NCBI GenBank assembly: GCA_030432695.1
Contig: JAUILN010000007.1
Location: 248,001 to 312,000 of the forward strand
DNA: 64,000 nt
Direction: 5' to 3'
DNA from: a bacterium
GTDB lineage: Bacteria > Planctomycetota > UBA1135 > UBA2386
Below the pieces are notes generated by a model that did not search any database, had not been told where the DNA came from, and saw only the letters and a program-made list of their open reading frames with translations. The translations under genes were made by a program, and so were the position numbers. Shown here piece after piece: positions 50,121-59,802 of the stretch. Position 1 is the stretch's first letter. The number at the start of each line of letters is the position of its first letter.

Positions 50121-50134
50121 CTTAGAAAACTAAG
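50121..50134. promoter_or_regulatory. Operator candidate for the BlaI-type repressor
   Basis: Perfect palindrome CTTAGAAAACTAAG, AT-rich in very GC-rich surroundings, 44 bp upstream of the blaI start codon. TACA precedes it. Position upstream of a BlaI-type gene suggests autoregulation. No clear -35/-10 pair was resolved, though a TTGCGT lies just upstream on the minus strand. Confidence 0.55.
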
Positions 50135-50202
50135 CGAAGCACGCAAGCCCCTCGGGAAGGGAGATGTGCCTGGGTGGGTGGGGACGCGGAGGGGGCGGGG
50201 CG

Positions 50203-53200
50203 TCAGCGGGCGGGCAGCTCGAGGACCACGTCCTGGCCGTCCGGAGTCCGTACTTCGATGCGTTGCCAGGCGCCTGGCCGCCCCGAACGCGGCTCGGCCC
50301 GCAAGACCGCGGGACGCGGGCGGACGGCGACCACACAGTTCCCGTCCTGGTCTGTCACCCCCCATTGAGCATCCGCCTGGTGCCACAGGGCGCTCTCCGA
50401 GTCGGGGGGAGGTTCCGGGCTGACCCAGGTCAGGACCCTGACCCCCGCCTCGGGAGCAGGCAGACCACCTCGTCGGACTCGAACCGTGAGCGGAACCGTC
50501 CGAGGACAACGAATCCAGCCGCCGCCCTCGTGCCCACTGGAGAAGCTGAAAGGCACCTCGTAACCGTTGGCGAAGCGGACGGTGCCGCGCAGTTCCGTAT
50601 CGGGAAGCGGGCCTATACGCGCGCGCCCCATCACATTGGTCGGGCTCCGACCTGTCGCGTATCGGAGGAATCCTCCTGCCGCGTCCACGCCCGACTCGAC
50701 TTCGGCCCGGAACTCGATGTTCGCCGGCAGCACCGCGCCGTCTGGCCCGTCGCAGGTCAGCTCGACGAACCTGGTGCCTAGATCCAGGTCGAGGTCGGCA
50801 AAGGCCACCTCACCCTGCAAGTCCAGCTTGAAGCCGTAGACGATGCCTCGGCGCTGAACACGGAACGTGTCGAGCATCCCGTCGAAGCGCGGCAGGTAGC
50901 CGAGCTCGATGTCGAACCGGCCCTGCGAGTCGGTGATGCCGGGACTGGAGCCACGGAGCACCAGTGCACCCGCGAAGGGCTCCGAGCCACTGCGAACCCG
51001 CCCCTGGAGCCGGGCCTGCACCGAGGTCGTGCTCAGATCGGCCCAGGTCGTCCTTCCCGCCCGGATCTCGACCTCACCGATCGGAACGGGCGCGACCGTT
51101 GGAGTCGAGTGAAGGCGCTGCACCACGTAGCGGCCCGGAGCGAGGCCCGGGATCGTCGCGCAGTCGTTGCGAACGGTCGCGACCAGCAGCGGCGAGTGCT
51201 CGCCCTTGCGCGCCACGCCCAGGTGTGTCGTGTCCAAGGCGGCAACCTGCAAGACGCCCGAGCGATCCAGCTTGTGTTCCTGCCGTATGGTCTCGCCGTC
51301 TTCGACGACGACCTCCATGCGACGGTCATAGGCGAGTCCGTCGGTCACCACCTCCAATCGATGCGTGCCGGGGGGCAATGCATCGAGCACATAGCAGCCT
51401 TCCGAGTCGGTCACCGCCGTTCGAAACGCCGCGGGGTTGAACGGCGAACTCTGGAGGTCGTGATCGAGCCGCCACACGTGGACTCCGCGCTGCACGTTGC
51501 CTGCCACGAGGTCCCCCGTGCGCGGGGCGAGAACGCTGAGGATTCGGGCATGGGCAACCGGTCCTTCGGGACCGACGACCCGCCCTTCGATCCGACCGCC
51601 CACCGTCACTTCGACCTCGCACTCCTGCTCGGCTCCGGTTCCCAACTGGACGAATTGCATCCACGCAGCGTTACCCAGCTCACGCACCCGGCGAGACACG
51701 GCCCCCGCGGAGTCCGGCACGACGCGCAGTCCGTGCGGTGAGTGGATGAACAGTCCCCAGGGCCCCGGGGCCAGACCGCCCATCTCGAATCGACCGGCAT
51801 GCACGGGCACGTCGATCCGTCGACCACCTGCCGCATGGTAGGTGTGCGTCGTCGGCAACGCGTGCAGCGCGAGGATGGCGCCTTCCAGCAACTCTGCCGG
51901 CACACCGACGAACCTGCCCCGGAGGCTTGCCCCCTGACCGACCGCCAGCGGCACCCCGAACGGATCGTCTTCGACGCGCTGCAGCTCGCACTTGCCGAGG
52001 GCACCCTCTCGTGTGGTAGCGAACGCGACCGCGCCCCGGATCCCCAGGCCTTCGAAGCGTGCGATCCCATGCGCGTCGGTCGTGGTCGTCGCGAAGGGCT
52101 CGGACGGCAGGATCTCCAGCCGAGGCGAGAACTCGGAGGAACGCGACCACCCGTACAACTCGACCCGCGCACCCGGCACCGGCTCGGAGTCCTGCCACAC
52201 CCGCACGCGCACGTCCTCGCCGCGCGTCCTTCGATCCCTGAGTGTGATGTACTCCGCCGGCCTGGGATCGGTCGCGCTCGAGACGATCACCACTCGTTCG
52301 GTCAGACCACCCGACTTGGCTTCGAGCATGACCGGGCCCTCCTCGACGTCCCGCAGTTCGAACGATCCGTCAGCCCCCGTGGTCGTCCGCAGCACCCAAC
52401 TGCGGTCGTCACCGAGCCGGAACAGCGGCGGCAGGTTGCCCAGGTGCGGCGTCGCCTCGATCGCGGCGCCCGGGCACGGCATGCCCTCGGCGTCGAGGAC
52501 CACGCCGCGCACCACACCCGCACCACGCTCGGCGGGGAACACCGGCAGCTCATCTGTCGCGGAGTCCGCGAAGGGAACCGCGGCGACATCCTGCCGCAGC
52601 AGAGGTGTCGATCCCGAGTCTCGCATCGAACCGCCGCCCGCGGTGACGGTGCGCGCCGACGTCGACGCGACTTCGCCTGGAGCCGAGATCGGTGGCGAAG
52701 GCCACGCCTGCCAGGCCACCGCCGCGAGCGATGCGACGAACAGGAGGACCGCGAGCTTCTTCGTGGCGAACGCGAAGGGCAGCGACACTGCGGTCTGCGA
52801 CCCTGCCGGCAGCCGAGCCAGTGGCGCGAGGCCTCCGACCCAGGCACTCCGGTCTCCACCAGATTCCGCATCCAACCGCCCCCGCAACCGTTCGAGACCC
52901 CGCGCCAGACGACTGCGCACGGTCGCCGCCGGCACGCCGAGCCGCTGCGCGATCTGTGGCGAGGAGAGGCCTTCGTAGTAGCGCAGCAACACCGCCTCGC
53001 GGAATGGCTCGTCGAGGGCGAGGACCGCCCGGACCACCGTCCTGCGCACCGACTCCGCCGCCAGCACGTCGGCGGTCGATGGAGCGTGCTCGCGGCGCGC
53101 CGCGCTCCGCTCGCGAGTCCGCCGGCTTCGTTCCTCGCGGCGCTGGTTCGACCAGATGCGCCGGGTCATCGTCGTGAGCCAGCCGTGGAGCGAACCCCCG

Positions 53201-53346
53201 CGCGCGGGGGGATTCTCGAGGCTGCGCACCAGGACCTGCTGGGCGAGGTCGTCGCCACCCGCCGCATCGCCGACCAGGTCCCGCGCGAGTTCGCGCAGGA
53301 AGCCGAGATGGGCGAGGAGCGCAGCTGGGTGGTCGGTGGGAGTCAC
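50203..53346 (-). CDS. ECF sigma factor fused to a transmembrane helix and a large extracytoplasmic region
   Basis: 1047 residues, GTG start. Residues about 10-75 are sigma region 2 (FLRELARDLVGDAAGGDDLAQQVLV; GWLTTMTRRIWSNQRR); residues about 110-160 are region 4 (LDEPFREAVLLRYYEGLSSPQIAQRLGVPAATVRSRLARGLERLR). A single transmembrane helix follows at about 197-216 (LAVLLFVASLAAVAWQAW). The remaining 800 residues lie outside the membrane and consist of repeated beta-sandwich segments like the carboxypeptidase regulatory domain (VVLDAEGMPCPGAAIEATPH; GVLQVAALD; GRVRSGSEPFAGALVL). It would be a membrane-tethered sigma factor sensing the envelope, perhaps released by proteolysis (inferred). No separate anti-sigma gene is adjacent. 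Confidence 0.88.
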   Translation of the reverse strand: MTPTDHPAALLAHLGFLRELARDLVGDAAGGDDLAQQVLVRSLENPPARGGSLHGWLTTMTRRIWSNQRREERSRRTRERSAARREHAPSTADVLAAESVRRTVVRAVLALDEPFREAVLLRYYEGLSSPQIAQRLGVPAATVRSRLARGLERLRGRLDAESGGDRSAWVGGLAPLARLPAGSQTAVSLPFAFATKKLAVLLFVASLAAVAWQAWPSPPISAPGEVASTSARTVTAGGGSMRDSGSTPLLRQDVAAVPFADSATDELPVFPAERGAGVVRGVVLDAEGMPCPGAAIEATPHLGNLPPLFRLGDDRSWVLRTTTGADGSFELRDVEEGPVMLEAKSGGLTERVVIVSSATDPRPAEYITLRDRRTRGEDVRVRVWQDSEPVPGARVELYGWSRSSEFSPRLEILPSEPFATTTTDAHGIARFEGLGIRGAVAFATTREGALGKCELQRVEDDPFGVPLAVGQGASLRGRFVGVPAELLEGAILALHALPTTHTYHAAGGRRIDVPVHAGRFEMGGLAPGPWGLFIHSPHGLRVVPDSAGAVSRRVRELGNAAWMQFVQLGTGAEQECEVEVTVGGRIEGRVVGPEGPVAHARILSVLAPRTGDLVAGNVQRGVHVWRLDHDLQSSPFNPAAFRTAVTDSEGCYVLDALPPGTHRLEVVTDGLAYDRRMEVVVEDGETIRQEHKLDRSGVLQVAALDTTHLGVARKGEHSPLLVATVRNDCATIPGLAPGRYVVQRLHSTPTVAPVPIGEVEIRAGRTTWADLSTTSVQARLQGRVRSGSEPFAGALVLRGSSPGITDSQGRFDIELGYLPRFDGMLDTFRVQRRGIVYGFKLDLQGEVAFADLDLDLGTRFVELTCDGPDGAVLPANIEFRAEVESGVDAAGGFLRYATGRSPTNVMGRARIGPLPDTELRGTVRFANGYEVPFSFSSGHEGGGWIRCPRTVPLTVRVRRGGLPAPEAGVRVLTWVSPEPPPDSESALWHQADAQWGVTDQDGNCVVAVRPRPAVLRAEPRSGRPGAWQRIEVRTPDGQDVVLELPAR

Positions 53347-53403
53347 AGCGCCCCTCTCACACCGACCGGCACCGGAGCGTTCCCGGAACTGCCGAAGCGT
53401 CTC

Positions 53404-53844
53404 TCATCCCCCCAGCCGACCCCGGATCCGCTGCTGGTCGGCCTGGAGTTCCTCCACGCGCTGCCGCCAGGCCTCGCGCTCGCCGCCGAGCGCGCCGCGT
53501 AGCTGGTCGCGGGCGAAGTCGAGTTCGCGCTCGACCTGCCGGAGGTCGGCTTCGAGCTGGCGACGCTCGGTGCGGGTGAGTCGGCCGCCGGGTCGCTCGG
53601 CGGGATCTCCTTCGAGTTCCTCCCAGGTCCGCAGCTCCTGGGGCGAGGCGGCGGATCCGCGCTTGGTCCATGCGGCGACCAACCACACGCCGAGACCGAC
53701 CAGGCCGCCGACCACGAACAGAAGTACTGCACAGCCGGTCAGCAACACGCGTCGACCCGACGGTTCCGCACTGCGCTCGACGGAGTCGGTCAGGTTCGGC
53801 TCGGACGGGTTCGGCTCGGTGCGCTCGGGTTCGGCTTCGGTCAT
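53404..53844 (-). CDS. Small membrane protein with coiled coil
   Basis: 146 residues. An acidic N-terminus (TEAEPERTEPNPSEP), one transmembrane helix (VLLTGCAVLLFVVGGLVGLGVWLVAAW), and a C-terminal coiled coil (LTRTERRQLEADLRQVEREL ... ). No family recognised. It lies 57 bp before the fused sigma factor gene on the same strand, so an accessory or regulatory role for that protein is possible. Confidence 0.65.
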   Translation of the reverse strand: MTEAEPERTEPNPSEPNLTDSVERSAEPSGRRVLLTGCAVLLFVVGGLVGLGVWLVAAWTKRGSAASPQELRTWEELEGDPAERPGGRLTRTERRQLEADLRQVERELDFARDQLRGALGGEREAWRQRVEELQADQQRIRGRLGG

Positions 53845-53920
53845 GGGCTTTGCGGGGCAGGTCGCGATCCCCCACGATACGCCTTCCGTCCGGCCCACTC
53901 CCGGGCCCCGACCTCCGACG

Positions 53921-55168
53921 ATGCTCGCCCTCACGCTGACAGTCGCTCTCCTCGCCCCCCAGGATCCGGACGCCGCGGCGATCCACCGCGCCGCGCTGAC
54001 CGTCGACACCCACAAGGACATCGATCCCCTGCTCGCCGCGGAGCCGCCGAGCGATCCCGAGCTGGCCGAGCGCTTCCGCCGCGCCTACGACCCGAGCGTC
54101 GATGGCGACCAGCAGGTCGACTTCCCGAAGATGCGTGCCGGGGGGCTCGATTGCGCATTCTTCATCGTCTACGTCGGTCAGGGTCGCAACGACGCCGCCG
54201 GCTTCGCGGCCGCCAAGAAGGCCGCGCTGGCCAAGTTCGACGCGATCGACCGGATGTGTGAGCGCTTCCCCGAGACGATCGAGCTGGCCCGCAGCGCGGA
54301 CGACGTCGAACGGATCGCGAAGGCCGGCAAACTGGTGGCCTGCATCGGTATCGAGAACGGCTATCCGATGGGTGAGGACCTCGGCCTGATCGAGGTCTTC
54401 CACCAGCGCGGTGCGCGCTACATGTCGATCTGCCACAACCGGCACAACCAGCTCGGCGACTCGCACACCCCGGCGGACAGCTCGCCGAACGGTGGGCTCA
54501 GCGACCTCGGCAGGAAGGCGATCGCCGCGATGAACCGCGTCGGAATCATGGTCGACGTCAGCCACGCCGCGAAGCCGACGATGCTGCAGGCGGTCGCGGC
54601 GTCCGAGGCGCCGGTGATCGCGTCGCACTCGGGCTGCCGCGCGGTCTGCGACCACAGCCGCAACCTCGACGACGAGCAGCTGCGTGCCCTGGCGGCCAAC
54701 GGTGGCGTGGTGCAGTGCGTGGCACTCGGAGCCTTCGTGAAGGACGAAGGCCCGCGCGACGCGGCGATCGCGAAGCTGCGGGAAGAACTCGAACTGCCCC
54801 GGGAGCGCGAGTGGGCCGAAGCGCTGGCCGCCGCCGGAGACGAGGCGTCCGATCTCCGACGCCGGATGGAGCTGTTCAACGAACGAGTCCTGGCCTTTCC
54901 CGAGGAGCTGCAACCCGCTGACGTGTCGGACTTCGTGGACCACGTCGACCATGCGATCCAGGTCTGTGGCATCGACCACGTCGGGATCGCGTCGGACTTC
55001 GACGGCGGCGGCGGCATCGAGGGCTGGCGCAATGCCCGGGAGACGATCCACGTCACCGAGGAGCTGTTGCGCCGCGGTTACGACAAGGAGCAGATCGGCA
55101 AGATCTGGTCGGGGAACACCCTGCGGGTCCTCCGCGCGGTGGAGGCACACGCCGCCGCATCCCGGTGA
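53921..55168 (+). CDS. Membrane dipeptidase (M19 family)
   Basis: 415 residues, zinc-dependent. Opening LTVDTHKDIDPLL carries the first His-x-Asp ligands; IGIENGYPMG the bridging Glu; SICHNRHNQLGDS and DVSHAAKPTM further His ligands; ASHSGCRAVCDHSRNLDDEQLRALA and VGIASDFDGGG complete the active site. A short hydrophobic N-terminus may be a signal peptide. Hydrolyses dipeptides, in bacteria often D-amino-acid-containing ones. A single-gene unit, divergent from the small coiled-coil protein. Confidence 0.93.
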   Translation: MLALTLTVALLAPQDPDAAAIHRAALTVDTHKDIDPLLAAEPPSDPELAERFRRAYDPSVDGDQQVDFPKMRAGGLDCAFFIVYVGQGRNDAAGFAAAKKAALAKFDAIDRMCERFPETIELARSADDVERIAKAGKLVACIGIENGYPMGEDLGLIEVFHQRGARYMSICHNRHNQLGDSHTPADSSPNGGLSDLGRKAIAAMNRVGIMVDVSHAAKPTMLQAVAASEAPVIASHSGCRAVCDHSRNLDDEQLRALAANGGVVQCVALGAFVKDEGPRDAAIAKLREELELPREREWAEALAAAGDEASDLRRRMELFNERVLAFPEELQPADVSDFVDHVDHAIQVCGIDHVGIASDFDGGGGIEGWRNARETIHVTEELLRRGYDKEQIGKIWSGNTLRVLRAVEAHAAASR

Positions 55169-55361
55169 CAGTGGCGCCGGCGTTTCACGGACCGGCGAAT
55201 CTCCGCGGCCCGATCAGGGCGTTCTTGCCGGATCGGAGCCTGTTTTCCTTGCGACGGGGCGTTCATGCGGCCTGTTTTCTGCACCCGCACCACCATCCCG
55301 GACACATCCCTCGCGATTCGACGTGACCGGAACCGCACCTCGTCGACGGAAGACTGCCCCC

Positions 55362-55595
55362 ATGTCCCCGGACCGCATCCAGACCGGACCCTCGTCTGTG
55401 CCGGGTTTTCGCTCGGGCCTGAGCGCGACCCTGCGTGAACTGCGTATCGCTGCGACCCGCCAGCACCTTCGCCGCCTGCATCCCGAGGCGCGCGAAGAGG
55501 AACTCGACGAGATGACGCGGGACTGGCTCGGGGAAGGGCCGGAGACCCTGGGCGACGCAGCCGCCCTCGCGCAGGTCCCTGATGAGCTGGCGTGA
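55362..55595 (+). CDS. Small hypothetical protein (77 aa)
   Basis: Helical, charged protein (TLRELRIAATRQHLRRLHPE; REEELDEMTRDWLGE). The ATG gives a soluble protein; no family recognised. Its stop codon starts a tandem repeat. The gene is supported by its sequence quality and lack of a better reading on the other strand. Confidence 0.5.
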   Translation: MSPDRIQTGPSSVPGFRSGLSATLRELRIAATRQHLRRLHPEAREEELDEMTRDWLGEGPETLGDAAALAQVPDELA

Positions 55596-55631
55596 CGTTG
55601 AGCTGGCGTGACGTTGAGTTGGCGTGACCCG
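55584..55631. repeat. Three tandem copies of a 16-bp unit spanning the stop codon
   Basis: The unit GAGCTGGCGTGACGTT occurs twice exactly and a third time with changes. The TGA in the first unit is the stop codon of the 77-residue ORF. It resembles the repeat at 5406-5470 in length and in carrying the stop codon, but not in sequence. Confidence 0.85.
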
Positions 55632-55742
55632 GAGGAGGTCTGACGCGGAGCTGAGCCGCGACGCCGTCCCCCACCCGGCCGAAAGTGTCCTCCGGGAGGG
55701 ACCCGAGAGGCGGCCGACACGCCCGGCGGCGATGATCGGGGA

Positions 55743-57128
55743 ATGGTCATCCCCCAACCGTCCGCCTCCCTGGATCGCAGGGACTTCCTCCGCTCCTCCG
55801 CCGCCGCCGGCATCGGCCTCGCCGCGCTCCCCCGCCGCGCCGGTCCCGTGTTCCGCGACAGTGAGCTCCGGGTCCTGTCGATCGGCGTGGTGGGCACGGT
55901 CGGCCAACTGGACCGACGCGAGGTGAACGGCCACCCGAACGCGCGCATCGTCGGGCTGTGCGACGTCGATGCGAACCACCTGCAGAAGGCCGCCGGCGAA
56001 CATCCCGACGCCTTCACCTGTCGGGACTACCGCGAGGCCTTCGCGAAGCATGGCGACGCCTTCGACGCGGTGATCGTTTCGACGCCCGACCACAGCCACG
56101 CGCCGATCATGCTCACGGCCTTCGCCCACGACAAACACGTCTACGGGCAGAAGCCGCTGGTGCAGCAGCTCGAGGAGCTGCAGCGCATGGACCGCGCGCT
56201 GGCCGCGAAACCGCGGCTCGTGACCCAGCTCGGCAACCAGCGCATGGTGTTCCCCGGCCGCCGCGCCGCGGTCGAGATCCTCCGCCAAGGCCAGCTCGGC
56301 AAGGCGATCGCGGCCCACGCTTGGACCGGTGCACCGAGCGGCGACTACTACTTCAACATGCAGGGCGAGACGTCGGCGCCGAAGTCGCCGCCCGAACACC
56401 TCGATTGGGACCTCTGGCTCGGACCCTGCGAGGCGATCGACTACCGCGACGGCTTCGCGCCGGTCCGTTGGCGCTCGGCCTGGGAGTATGGCACCAACGG
56501 CCTCGGCGATTGGGGCTGCCACATCCTCGACGTGATCTTCTTCGGCTTCGACGAGCTGCTGTCGCCGATCGCCGTGATGACCGAGTGCGCCGCGGCGGCG
56601 GGACCCGAGTTCCACACCCAGCCCTGCCGCTCGACGATCACCTACGCGGTCGACTCGCAGCGCTTCGCGAACAAGGTCTTCCCGATCCACTACAGCGACA
56701 GCGCGCAGGCGCCTTCCCGCGCGGCGCTCGGCCTGCCTCCCGGCAGCTGGGGCGACGCCAACATGACCGTGGTGGTCTGCGAGGGCGGCGTGCTCACGTT
56801 GACCGCCGGCGGCAAGCTGGAGATCTGGCGCGACGGCAAGCGCGAGGACGGCATGCAGATGCCGAATCTGCCCGAGTTCCCGAAGCTCAACCACTGGCAC
56901 GCCTGGGTCGACAACTGCCTCGGCATCGAGACCGAGCTGCGGACGCCGTTCAAGGACGCGGTGCGCATCACCGAGGCCGCGCTGCTGGCGGTGAAGGCAT
57001 CGCGCTACCCCGGCGAGGAGCTGGCCTGGGACCGCGCCAACCTGCGCTTCACCAACCACGAGGAGGCGTCGAAGACGCTGGTGCGCCGCGCCTACCGCGA
57101 GGGATTCGCACCACCCGAACTCGGCTGA
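55743..57128 (+). CDS. Tat-exported Gfo/Idh/MocA family oxidoreductase
   Basis: 461 residues. Twin-arginine signal DRRDFLRSSAAAGIGLAAL. NAD(P)-binding Rossmann start LSIGVVGTVGQLDRRE, then VIVSTPDHSHAPIML and HVYGQKPLVQQLEELQRM (the EKP-like motif reads QKP here, a change at the usually conserved position before Lys). C-terminal alpha/beta domain with a DWGCHILDVIFFGFDELLSP segment. Planctomycetes carry many such exported proteins, perhaps for sugar modification. Substrate unknown. Confidence 0.93.
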   Translation: MVIPQPSASLDRRDFLRSSAAAGIGLAALPRRAGPVFRDSELRVLSIGVVGTVGQLDRREVNGHPNARIVGLCDVDANHLQKAAGEHPDAFTCRDYREAFAKHGDAFDAVIVSTPDHSHAPIMLTAFAHDKHVYGQKPLVQQLEELQRMDRALAAKPRLVTQLGNQRMVFPGRRAAVEILRQGQLGKAIAAHAWTGAPSGDYYFNMQGETSAPKSPPEHLDWDLWLGPCEAIDYRDGFAPVRWRSAWEYGTNGLGDWGCHILDVIFFGFDELLSPIAVMTECAAAAGPEFHTQPCRSTITYAVDSQRFANKVFPIHYSDSAQAPSRAALGLPPGSWGDANMTVVVCEGGVLTLTAGGKLEIWRDGKREDGMQMPNLPEFPKLNHWHAWVDNCLGIETELRTPFKDAVRITEAALLAVKASRYPGEELAWDRANLRFTNHEEASKTLVRRAYREGFAPPELG

Positions 57129-57137
57129 ACCCGGATC

Positions 57138-58244
57138 CTACTCGGCCGGCCGGTAGGCGATCCGCCCCGGCAGCACCCGGTTCATCGCCGCCTCCTGCCG
57201 CTCCATGCTCTCGACCATCGCGAACTGCACGCGTGCGCGGTCGAGGTTGTGGCCGGGGCGAGCGACCTTGAAGTAGACGTCGCCGGCGAGGTGGTCGGTG
57301 AGGAAGCGCATGCCGACGGTGAAGGTCACCAACCGCGCAGCGAACGGCATCAGACCGATCTCGTCCTCGGTCAGGAAACTCTGCGCCGCGTCGATGTAGC
57401 CGCTGACCAGCGCCTCGTAGAGACCGAGGTCCATACCGGCCTTGGTCAGCTCGGGCTCGTCCTCGACGCAGGTCGCCGCGGTGAAGCGCACCAGGTCACC
57501 GAAGTCGTAGAGCGAATACCCCGGCATGCAGGTGTCGAGGTCGACGACGCAGACCGGGCTGCCGGTGGTGCGGTCGAACAGGACGTTGTTGAGCTTGGTG
57601 TCGCCATGCACGACGCGGGTCGGCAGGCGGCCGGTCTTCAGCATGTCGGCGAACACCGGACACATCGCGCGGCGGCGCTGCACGAAGCCGACCTCCACCG
57701 CAGCGGTCTTGGCGCGCCCCACCGCGTCGGCGGCGAGCGCCGTATCGAACTGACGCAATCGGTGCGGCGAGCTGAAGAACTCCGGGATGGTCTCGCGCAG
57801 ACAGGACGTGTCCAGGTCGCTCAGGCACTCCTGGAAACTGCCGAATGCGTGCGCCGCCGCATAGGCCAGCTCGGGGCTCGCGCAGAGGTCGTGGCTCTCG
57901 GTGTTCTCGATGAAGACATAGGTGCGCCAGGCACCGCTGTCGTCGTGCAGATAGCTGCGCCCGTCGCGCGTGCTCACCAATTGCAGCGTCGCCAGCTCGC
58001 CGGAATGCCGACGCAGGTGGCTGGTGACGCGCTCGATGTTGTTCATCAAGGACGGCACGTCTCGGAACACCTGGTCATTGACCCGCTGGTGCAGGAACCG
58101 CTGCCGATGTGGCCCGGCACGCCACGTCGACACGAAGGTGTCATGGATGTGGCCGCGCTCGAAGGTCTCGATGCCTTCGAGCGCACCGTCGATGGCGAAG
58201 CGCTGCGCGACGGCGCGCGCGAGGTCCGGGGGAGTGGTGTTCAC
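57138..58244 (-). CDS. Aminoglycoside-phosphotransferase-fold kinase, N-acetylhexosamine kinase-like
   Basis: 368 residues, GTG start. Kinase features: ATP-side GHIHDTFVST, catalytic loop RVVHGDTKLNNVLFD (HGD then Asn), metal-binding VVDLDTCMPGYSLYDFGD. The pattern HGDTKLNNVLFD...VVDLDTCMPG resembles N-acetylhexosamine 1-kinase (NahK) and related phosphotransferases. A sugar-1-kinase role is probable but not proven. It converges on the oxidoreductase gene, 9 bp away. Confidence 0.82.
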   Translation of the reverse strand: MNTTPPDLARAVAQRFAIDGALEGIETFERGHIHDTFVSTWRAGPHRQRFLHQRVNDQVFRDVPSLMNNIERVTSHLRRHSGELATLQLVSTRDGRSYLHDDSGAWRTYVFIENTESHDLCASPELAYAAAHAFGSFQECLSDLDTSCLRETIPEFFSSPHRLRQFDTALAADAVGRAKTAAVEVGFVQRRRAMCPVFADMLKTGRLPTRVVHGDTKLNNVLFDRTTGSPVCVVDLDTCMPGYSLYDFGDLVRFTAATCVEDEPELTKAGMDLGLYEALVSGYIDAAQSFLTEDEIGLMPFAARLVTFTVGMRFLTDHLAGDVYFKVARPGHNLDRARVQFAMVESMERQEAAMNRVLPGRIAYRPAE

Positions 58245-58500
58245 GGCTGCGGAGCTCGGGGGAGGGACGGGGAAGGATAGCCCGATTCCGCGCGGCTGGC
58301 GCCTTCGGCCTGTGTCGCCGTGGTCCGATTCCACGCGGCGTCGTCCCGACCGCCCAGGAATCCAGCACCGAGGCCGGTCCTTGACGTGGACCGTACAGGG
58401 ACAGTCCGGAGCCGAGGTCAAGCGCAGCGCTCCGGGTTGCCGATCCTCCGGACGATCGGGAAGGCCGCGTCGGCGACCCCGCGTTCCGGAGAGACACCCT

Positions 58501-59802
58501 TTGACGTACAGCGTCTACGACCTGCTCCGCTCCCTGGTGGAGCACGGCGCTTCCGACCTCCACCTGAAGGCCGGCGCGCCGCCCGGCTTCCGCAAAGACG
58601 GGCAGATCCAGCCGCAGCACGAATTCGGCGTCCTCGACGCGCGCATGACCGCCACGCTGGTCCGCGAGCTGATGAACGACGAGCAGTGGGAGCGCTTCCA
58701 GGCCGACCGCGACCTCGACTTCTCGGTCGAGATCCCGGAGGTGGCCCGCTTCCGCATCAACGTGCTCACCCAACGCGGTGCGTATGGCCTGGTCGCGCGC
58801 GTGATCCCCAACGAGATCCCGTCGGCCGAGGCGCTCGGCCTGCCGCAGATCTGTCTCGATCTGTCGCTCAAGCCGCGCGGTCTGGTGCTGGTCACCGGCC
58901 CCACGGGATCGGGCAAGTCGACCACGCTGGCGGCGATGATCGACTACATCAACCGCAACGAGAGCGGCCACATCCTGACGATGGAGGACCCGCTCGAATT
59001 CGTGCACCCCGACAAGAACTGCTTCGTCACGCAGCGCAATATCGGGCACGACTGCCAAACCTTCCGTGAGGCCTTGCGCCGCGCGCTGCGCCAGGACCCC
59101 GACGTGATCCTGATCGGCGAGATGCGCGACCTCGAGACCATCTCGATGGCGATCACCGCCGCCGAGACCGGCCACCTGGTGTTCGGCACCCTGCACACCA
59201 CCAGCGCGATCTCGACCGTCGACCGGATCATCGACGTGTTCCCGACCGACCAGCAACAGCAGGTGCGCGTGCAGCTCGCCTCGACCCTGCAGGGCGTGGT
59301 CTCGCAGTGCCTGGTGCCGAAGATCGGCGGCGGGCGCGCGGCGGCGCGTGAGATCCTGGTCGCCACCGACGGCGTCCGCTCGCTGGTGCGCGAGGGTAAG
59401 ACCTCGCAGCTGCTCAACCTGCTGCAGACCGGCAAGGGCCACGGCATGACCACCCTGGAGGGCGACCTGATCAAGCTGGTCAACGAGGGAGTCGTGGACG
59501 TCACCGACGCAATCGGCAAGGCCAACCGGCCGAGCGAGGTCGAGAAGCAGGCCAACCCGCCGGCGCGCAGCCCGATGAGCGCGATGGGCTCGCTGGGTCA
59601 GAACGCCGCGCCGCAGCGGCAGCCCGCGGCCCCGTCGCGACCGGCCGCGCCCGCTCCGGGGGCGAGCGCTGGACCGGCTCCGCGACCGCGGGCCCCGAAC
59701 GCCGCGCCGGGCGGCGCGGGTGGCGGCCTGCGCCCCGCCGGCGGTGGACCGGCCCCCGCACCCGCCGCGCCGCGCTCGTCACTGCTGCGCCGGCGGCCGT
59801 GA
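58501..59802 (+). CDS. pilT: Twitching motility ATPase PilT with Pro/Ala-rich tail
   Basis: 433 residues from TTG after a GGAGAG ribosome binding site. N-terminal PAS-like domain (LLRSLVEHGASDLHLKAGAPPGFRKDG), Walker A VTGPTGSGKSTTLAAMIDYIN, Asp box MEDPLEFVHPDKNC, Walker B DVILIGEMRDLETI, His box ETGHLVFGTLHTTSA, and the AIRNLI-equivalent region near GVRSLVREGKTSQLLNLLQTG. Retracts type IV pili. The last 75 residues (AAPQRQPAAPSRPAAPAPG ... ) are a low-complexity extension not present in most PilT. No other pil gene is next to it. Confidence 0.93.
   Translation: MTYSVYDLLRSLVEHGASDLHLKAGAPPGFRKDGQIQPQHEFGVLDARMTATLVRELMNDEQWERFQADRDLDFSVEIPEVARFRINVLTQRGAYGLVARVIPNEIPSAEALGLPQICLDLSLKPRGLVLVTGPTGSGKSTTLAAMIDYINRNESGHILTMEDPLEFVHPDKNCFVTQRNIGHDCQTFREALRRALRQDPDVILIGEMRDLETISMAITAAETGHLVFGTLHTTSAISTVDRIIDVFPTDQQQQVRVQLASTLQGVVSQCLVPKIGGGRAAAREILVATDGVRSLVREGKTSQLLNLLQTGKGHGMTTLEGDLIKLVNEGVVDVTDAIGKANRPSEVEKQANPPARSPMSAMGSLGQNAAPQRQPAAPSRPAAPAPGASAGPAPRPRAPNAAPGGAGGGLRPAGGGPAPAPAAPRSSLLRRRP

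Noticed and set aside
58245..58500. Riboswitch or regulatory RNA before pilT
   Set aside because: No recognisable motif or stable conserved fold was seen; only a ribosome binding site is clear.
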